Source of the DNA: Azonexus sp. | Lineage (GTDB): Bacteria; Pseudomonadota; Gammaproteobacteria; Burkholderiales; Rhodocyclaceae | Direction: 5' to 3' | Length of the DNA: 9,557 nt | Assembly: GCA_023150195.1 (NCBI GenBank) | Contig: JAKLLI010000049.1 | Location: 1-9,557 of the forward strand | In this document: positions 5,913 through 9,557 of the stretch, in pieces | Layout: the number at the start of each line of letters is the position of its first letter | How positions within the stretch are numbered: position 1 is the stretch's first letter | Program-made: the position numbers and the translations under genes | The notes under the pieces: model-generated | What the model saw: the letters and a program-made list of their open reading frames with translations, nothing else | The model's database searches: none | Told to the model about the DNA's origin: nothing

Positions 5913-6857
5913 ATGCGGATAGGTATCGTCGTCGATTCGGCGTGCGATCTGCCGCGGGATTTTCTCGACAAACATGGCGTACTGGTCATGCCGATCACCC
6001 TGCGCATCGGCGACGCGCTGATCGAGGACCGTCGGCATCCGGACGAAACGCAGGCCTTCTACGCCCGGCATCTGGATCGCAAGAGCGAGGATTTTGCCGA
6101 GTCGATTCCCTACTCGGTGGCGCAGATCGAGCGCCTGTTCCTTGAGCGCCTGGTGCTCGATTATGACTATGTGTTCTGCCTGACCATCACCAGTACGCGC
6201 AGTCCGATTTTTGATCACGCCATGCAGGCCTCGCGGGCGATTCTCACCAAATACAAGGCCATCCGTCGCGACGCCGGCATGGAAGAGCGTTTCGGGCTGG
6301 CCGTGTTTTCCACGCGCAACCTGTTCACCGGCCAGGCTGTGCCGGTCGCCGAAGCTGTACGGCTGATCCGCCTGGGCGGCTTGCCCAGCGAAATCGGTGC
6401 ACGCCTGAAACAGTTGATCGACGAAACCCATACCTACCTGGTGCCGGCCGATCTCTTCCATATTTACAAGCGGGCCTCGAAGAAGGGCGATACCAGCCTG
6501 GGCTGGAGTTCCTACACGCTGGGTACCTGGCTGGATGTCAAGCCCATCCTGCACTGCCATCGCGATGTGACGACCACGGTCGACAAGGTGCGCGGTTTCA
6601 CGGCCGGTGTCGAGCAGTTGTTCGACAAGGCGGTGCAACGGATAAACGATGGCCTGGATGCGCCGAGCATCTGCATCAGCTATGGCGGTGAGCCGGCGCT
6701 GGTCGCTCGCATGTCGGGCTATGCCCGCCTGGCCAAGGCCGCCGAGGACAACGGCGTGGAAATCCACGTGTCGCCGATGAGCAAGACGGCGGCCGTCAAT
6801 GTCGGGCCGGGCGCCCTGTCGCTGGCCTTTGCCGCCCGTGGCCACCATGCCCATTGA
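5913..6857 (+). CDS. DegV-family fatty-acid-binding protein
   Basis: A 314-residue DegV-family protein. The N-terminus (GIVVDSACDLP, then PITLRIG) is the family's opening phosphate/carboxylate-binding strand and loop; the C-terminal KTAAVNVGPGALSLAF is its closing GPG motif. Family members bind a long-chain fatty acid in a deep pocket, and the best known, Firmicute FakB, presents it to the kinase FakA. Two differences from FakB stand out: the histidine normally just before GPG aligns with Asn296, and the RTRKKA-like stretch after KVR is replaced by GFTAG. The sequence is also somewhat longer than the usual 280-290. The start lies one base after the thiolase stop, so the two are probably translationally coupled. 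No FakA/DhaK-like kinase is in the window. A carrier role supplying or holding fatty acids for beta-oxidation is inferred from context; the family call is firm, the role is not. Confidence 0.9.
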   Translation: MRIGIVVDSACDLPRDFLDKHGVLVMPITLRIGDALIEDRRHPDETQAFYARHLDRKSEDFAESIPYSVAQIERLFLERLVLDYDYVFCLTITSTRSPIFDHAMQASRAILTKYKAIRRDAGMEERFGLAVFSTRNLFTGQAVPVAEAVRLIRLGGLPSEIGARLKQLIDETHTYLVPADLFHIYKRASKKGDTSLGWSSYTLGTWLDVKPILHCHRDVTTTVDKVRGFTAGVEQLFDKAVQRINDGLDAPSICISYGGEPALVARMSGYARLAKAAEDNGVEIHVSPMSKTAAVNVGPGALSLAFAARGHHAH

Positions 6858-6867
6858 GGACAATGCA

Positions 6868-8778
6868 ATGAATGTGAATCTGCAACACTGGCGGCTGGAC
6901 GTCGATGCGCAAGGCATCGCCACAGCCACCCTGGACAAGGCGGGGGAATCCGCCAATTCGCTGTCGGCCGAGGTTATGCGGGAATTCTCCTCGCTTCTTG
7001 ACCAACTCGACGTCTATCCGACCAAGGGCCTGATCATCCGCTCCGGCAAGGAGGCGGGCTTTATCGCCGGCGCCGATATTTCGGAATTCTCCCAGCTCGA
7101 TACCGCCGAGAAGGGCCGTGCCCTGGTTGAGCGCGGCTGGAAACTGTTCAACCGCCTGGAAGCCGTCAAGTACCCGACCCTGGCGCTGGTGCGTGGCCAT
7201 TGCCTGGGCGGCGGCCTGGAACTGGCGCTGGCCTGCCGCTACCTGCTGGCGGTCGATGAATCCGGCACCAAGATGGGTCTGCCGGAAGTCATGCTCGGCA
7301 TCTTCCCCGGCTGGGGCGGCATGTTGCGCCTGCCCAAGCGGGTCGGCCCGGCCGCCGCGCTGGACATGATGCTGACCGGCAAGACGCTCGATGCCAAACG
7401 GGCGAAGAAGATGGGCCTGGCCGACGATTGTGTGCCGCCCCGCGTCATGGAAATGGCCGCTCGCCAGCTGCTTGTCTCCGGCCAGTCGCGCCGCCCGTTG
7501 CCCTTCATGCAGAAGCTGATGAATGGTCCGCTGAAAAGCGTCGTCGCCAATGGCGCCCGCAAGCAGGTGGCGAAAAAGGCGCGGCCGCAGCACTATCCGG
7601 CCCCGTACGCGATCATCGACCTGTGGCAGAAGCACGATGGTAACGCGCTGGCTGCGCCGGAGGTGGTGGATCGCATCATTTCATCGCCGACCGCCCGCAA
7701 CCTGGTGCGCGTCTTCGGCCTGCAGGAGCGCCTGAAGGGCTTCGGCAAGGATTCCGATTTCAAGGCCCGGCGCGTGCATGTCATCGGCGCCGGCGTGATG
7801 GGCGGCGATATCGCCGCCTGGTGTGCCTTGCGCGGCATGACCGTGACCTTGCAGGATCAGACGCTGGAGCGCATGTCACCCGCCCTGAAGCGCGCCCATG
7901 CCCTGTTCACCAAGAAACTGCGCGATCCCCTCAAGGCCCGCGCCGCCTTCGACCGCCTGATTCCCGACCCGCAAGGCGACGGCGTGCCGCACGCCGACGT
8001 GATCATCGAAGCCATCTTCGAGAACGTCGAGGCCAAGCATGCATTGTTCCGCGCCCTGGAGCCGCGCATGAAGCCGGGGGCGGTACTCGCCACCAACACC
8101 TCCAGCCTCAAGCTGGAAGATCTGCGCACGGTCCTGCACCGACCGGAGCGCTTGGTCGGCATCCACTTCTTCAACCCGGTATCGATGATGCCGCTGGTCG
8201 AAGTGGTCGAAGCCGAAGGCGCCGACCCGGCTGCCGTGCAGGCCGCCTGTGCCTTCGTCAAGCAGATCGACAAGCTGCCGCTGCCGGTCAAGAGCGCACC
8301 GGGCTTCCTGGTCAACGCCGTGCTGGCGCCGTACATGCTGGCCGCCATGCGGGCGGTGGACGAGGGCGTGTCGCCGGAGACTGTCGACGAAGCCATGCTC
8401 GCCTTCGGCATGCCGATGGGGCCGATTGAGTTGATCGACACCGTTGGCCTCGACATTGCCATGGCGGCCGGCAAGCAACTGGCCAGTGGCGCCGATGCGC
8501 CGAAATGCCTGCTGCAGCGGGTGGAGAAAAACCTGCTCGGCAAGAAGAGCGGGCAAGGCTTCTACGCCTGGTCTGAAGGCAAACCGCAAAAAGGCAGCGC
8601 CGGCAGCGTGCCGGCCGGCCTGGCCGAACGTCTGGTCAAGCCCCTGATCGACCGCACTGAGCGTCTCGTTGCCGAGGGCATCATCGGCGATGCCGAATTG
8701 GCCGACGCCGGCGTGATCTTCGGCACCGGCTTTGCACCATTTACCGGTGGGCCATTAAATTATCGTAAATCAGTTTAA
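6868..8778 (+). CDS. fadJ: Enoyl-CoA hydratase/3-hydroxyacyl-CoA dehydrogenase (FadJ/FadB-like)
   Basis: A 636-residue bifunctional enzyme for hydration and NAD-dependent oxidation steps. The ATG at 6868 has GAGGA seven bases upstream; ATGs at 6847 and 6799 in frame would overlap degV. Residues 1-190 form a crotonase domain, with the GADISEF loop and catalytic Glu118 (GGGLELALA) and Glu140 (GLPEVMLG), matching FadB Glu119/Glu139. The Rossmann motif GAGVMG starts at Gly307, and the dehydrogenase pair is His433 (GIHFFNP) and Glu445. PGFLVNAVLAPY and FGMPMGPIELID mark the first C-terminal helical domain. The chain ends at GTGFAPFTGGPLNYRKSV, about 50 residues before the usual end of FadB/FadJ (729 and 714 in E. 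coli), so the last helical repeat is short. FadJ or FadB type cannot be settled from sequence. It should work with the thiolase two genes upstream, as FadI/FadJ do, although degV separates them. Confidence 0.92.
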   Translation: MNVNLQHWRLDVDAQGIATATLDKAGESANSLSAEVMREFSSLLDQLDVYPTKGLIIRSGKEAGFIAGADISEFSQLDTAEKGRALVERGWKLFNRLEAVKYPTLALVRGHCLGGGLELALACRYLLAVDESGTKMGLPEVMLGIFPGWGGMLRLPKRVGPAAALDMMLTGKTLDAKRAKKMGLADDCVPPRVMEMAARQLLVSGQSRRPLPFMQKLMNGPLKSVVANGARKQVAKKARPQHYPAPYAIIDLWQKHDGNALAAPEVVDRIISSPTARNLVRVFGLQERLKGFGKDSDFKARRVHVIGAGVMGGDIAAWCALRGMTVTLQDQTLERMSPALKRAHALFTKKLRDPLKARAAFDRLIPDPQGDGVPHADVIIEAIFENVEAKHALFRALEPRMKPGAVLATNTSSLKLEDLRTVLHRPERLVGIHFFNPVSMMPLVEVVEAEGADPAAVQAACAFVKQIDKLPLPVKSAPGFLVNAVLAPYMLAAMRAVDEGVSPETVDEAMLAFGMPMGPIELIDTVGLDIAMAAGKQLASGADAPKCLLQRVEKNLLGKKSGQGFYAWSEGKPQKGSAGSVPAGLAERLVKPLIDRTERLVAEGIIGDAELADAGVIFGTGFAPFTGGPLNYRKSV

Positions 8779-8780
8779 TA

Positions 8781-8800
8781 ATGTTGCATTTGTGCAACAT
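8781..8800. repeat. Perfect inverted repeat after fadJ
   Basis: ATGTTGCA (8781-8788) and TGCAACAT (8793-8800) are perfect 8-bp arms around TTTG, starting two bases after the fadJ stop. The stem is AT-rich, and no T run follows except ATTTC. It could be a weak terminator or a protein-binding palindrome for fadL control; the sequence does not decide between them. Confidence 0.5.
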
Positions 8801-8831
8801 ATTTCAACGCAACAGCAATTGAAACGAAATT

Positions 8832-8847
8832 TCAAACGCATGTTTGA
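8832..8847. promoter_or_regulatory. Operator-like palindrome upstream of fadL
   Basis: TCAAACGCATGTTTGA has perfect 6-bp arms around GCAT, and most flanking bases (8827-8852) also pair. CAAAC-N4-GTTTG is an exact fit to the PsrA consensus as I recall it. It matches 13 of 16 bases of the core palindrome at the repressor's own promoter. A -10-like TTTAAT (8850-8855) lies two bases downstream; no good -35 is visible, so the promoter is uncertain. Related half sites lie just upstream: TTTCAACG (8802-8809) and inverted TTGAAACG (8819-8826). Confidence 0.72.
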
Positions 8848-8913
8848 GATTTAATCGAAGCACCAGTAGCACCCGGGAAACTTCCCAGAACAATCCATAC
8901 AGGAGAGATATTG

Positions 8914-9557
8914 ATGCACAAAAAAATCACCCTGCGCCTGATTCCGGCCTTGCTCGCCGTCACCTTTTCCGGTGGCGCGTTTGCTGCAGCTTTCCAGCTG
9001 ACCGGGCAGAGCGCTTCGGGCGTCGGTATCGCCAACGCCGGTGCTGCTGCCGCAGCGGAGGACACCAGCACCCTGTATTACAACCCGGCCGGGATGACCT
9101 ATCTGTCTGAGGGGCACAACATCAGCTTCGCTACGACGCTGCTGGATCGTAGTACTAACTACACAGATCAAGGAACAAGCGGTCTCCTTAACTCGGCATT
9201 TGGCAAACCAGTTGGTGGGGATGGTGGTAATGGTGGTGGATTGAATGCAGTTCCCGCTCTGTATTACTCCTATGCCCTTGCACCGCAGTGGCGTCTTGGT
9301 TTGGCGGTCAATCCGACCTTCGCGGATGAAACCGAGTACGACAAGGATTTTGCTGGCCGTTATTCCGGTTTGAAAACCAAAATCCGGATTATCAATGTCA
9401 ACCCCTCGGTTGCTTACAAGGTGAATGATGCATTGTCGCTCGCGTTCGGCATCAATTTTGCCAAGGCTGATGTCGAATTCAATCAGGCAGTGCCGAGGGC
9501 CGGTCAGCCAGATGGCTCAGGTACCTTGAAGGGCGATGCGACCGGCTGGGGTTATAA
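8914..9557 (+). CDS. fadL: FadL-type outer-membrane fatty-acid channel, 5' part
   Basis: The first 214 codons of a FadL/OmpP1/TodX-family transporter, which moves long-chain fatty acids or other hydrophobic compounds across the outer membrane; the gene continues past the window. AGGAG (8901-8905) lies eight bases before the ATG. A signal peptide is clear: HKK, a hydrophobic core and AFA, with likely cleavage after Ala24. The mature start AFQLTGQSASGVGIANAG and the YYNPAGM motif (NPA at 57-59) are the family's N-terminal hatch signature. Alternating beta-strand-like segments follow (ALYYSYALAPQWRLGLAVN, VAYKVNDALSLAFGINF). A Gly-rich loop at about 101-111 (GGDGGNGGG) is probably extracellular. 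Codon use is less GC-biased than in the upstream operon. It lies 135 bases after fadJ with its own operator-like site, so it is likely a separate transcription unit in the same regulon. Some relatives carry aromatics, but context favours fatty acids. Confidence 0.93.
   Translation, partial: MHKKITLRLIPALLAVTFSGGAFAAAFQLTGQSASGVGIANAGAAAAAEDTSTLYYNPAGMTYLSEGHNISFATTLLDRSTNYTDQGTSGLLNSAFGKPVGGDGGNGGGLNAVPALYYSYALAPQWRLGLAVNPTFADETEYDKDFAGRYSGLKTKIRIINVNPSVAYKVNDALSLAFGINFAKADVEFNQAVPRAGQPDGSGTLKGDATGWGY

Noticed and set aside
5856..6956. 366-codon reverse-strand frame across degV
   Set aside because: The forward DegV motifs, tight operon spacing and ribosome binding sites support the forward gene; no motif is recognised in the reverse frame.
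8875..8886. GGGAA-AC-TTCCC inverted repeat in the fadL leader
   Set aside because: Five-base arms with a two-base spacer; too short to stand out from chance and not shared with the psrA promoter.
1..9557. tRNA, rRNA or riboswitch
   Set aside because: No tRNA-like cloverleaf, rRNA segment or known riboswitch core was recognised on reading either strand.

Overview
The window looks like the chromosome of a GC-rich betaproteobacterium. Gene content and style resemble Rhodocyclales such as Dechloromonas, Azonexus or Accumulibacter relatives, but this is inferred from impression and not from any search. Two unlike regions are joined at about position 1370.

Region 1 (1-1370) is a visibly less GC-rich, eroded accessory stretch. 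It holds the C-terminal remnant of a Tn3-family transposase (131-568), a small cysteine/histidine-rich protein resembling an HNH-type zinc-binding fold (644-976), a hairpin that may be a terminator (995-1016), unassigned sequence, and the last ~30 codons of an EAL-domain (cyclic-di-GMP phosphodiesterase) gene (about 1270-1365).

Region 2 (1370-8778) is a compact, same-strand fatty-acid beta-oxidation operon: a PsrA-like TetR repressor (1433-2119), the membrane-anchored acyl-CoA dehydrogenase FadE (2157-4511), a thiolase (4628-5911), a DegV-family lipid-binding protein (5913-6857) and a FadJ/FadB-like enoyl-CoA hydratase/3-hydroxyacyl-CoA dehydrogenase (6868-8778). Gaps are 37, 116, 1 and 10 bases. 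The 116-base gap is filled by an interspersed palindromic repeat whose end carries the thiolase ribosome binding site. Together the enzymes cover the four beta-oxidation steps. No acyl-CoA ligase (FadD) or electron-transfer flavoprotein gene is in view.

Region 3 (8779-9557) is an AT-richer regulatory region followed by the first 214 codons of a FadL-type outer-membrane fatty-acid channel, which runs off the end. A TCAAAC-N4-GTTTGA palindrome upstream of fadL is shared in near-identical form with a 30-bp palindrome that overlaps the predicted promoter of the repressor gene. The simplest reading is one regulon: the TetR protein represses both its own operon and fadL until an acyl ligand releases it. 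The most unusual content is the DegV protein embedded between thiolase and hydratase/dehydrogenase genes, which suggests a fatty-acid carrier dedicated to beta-oxidation.
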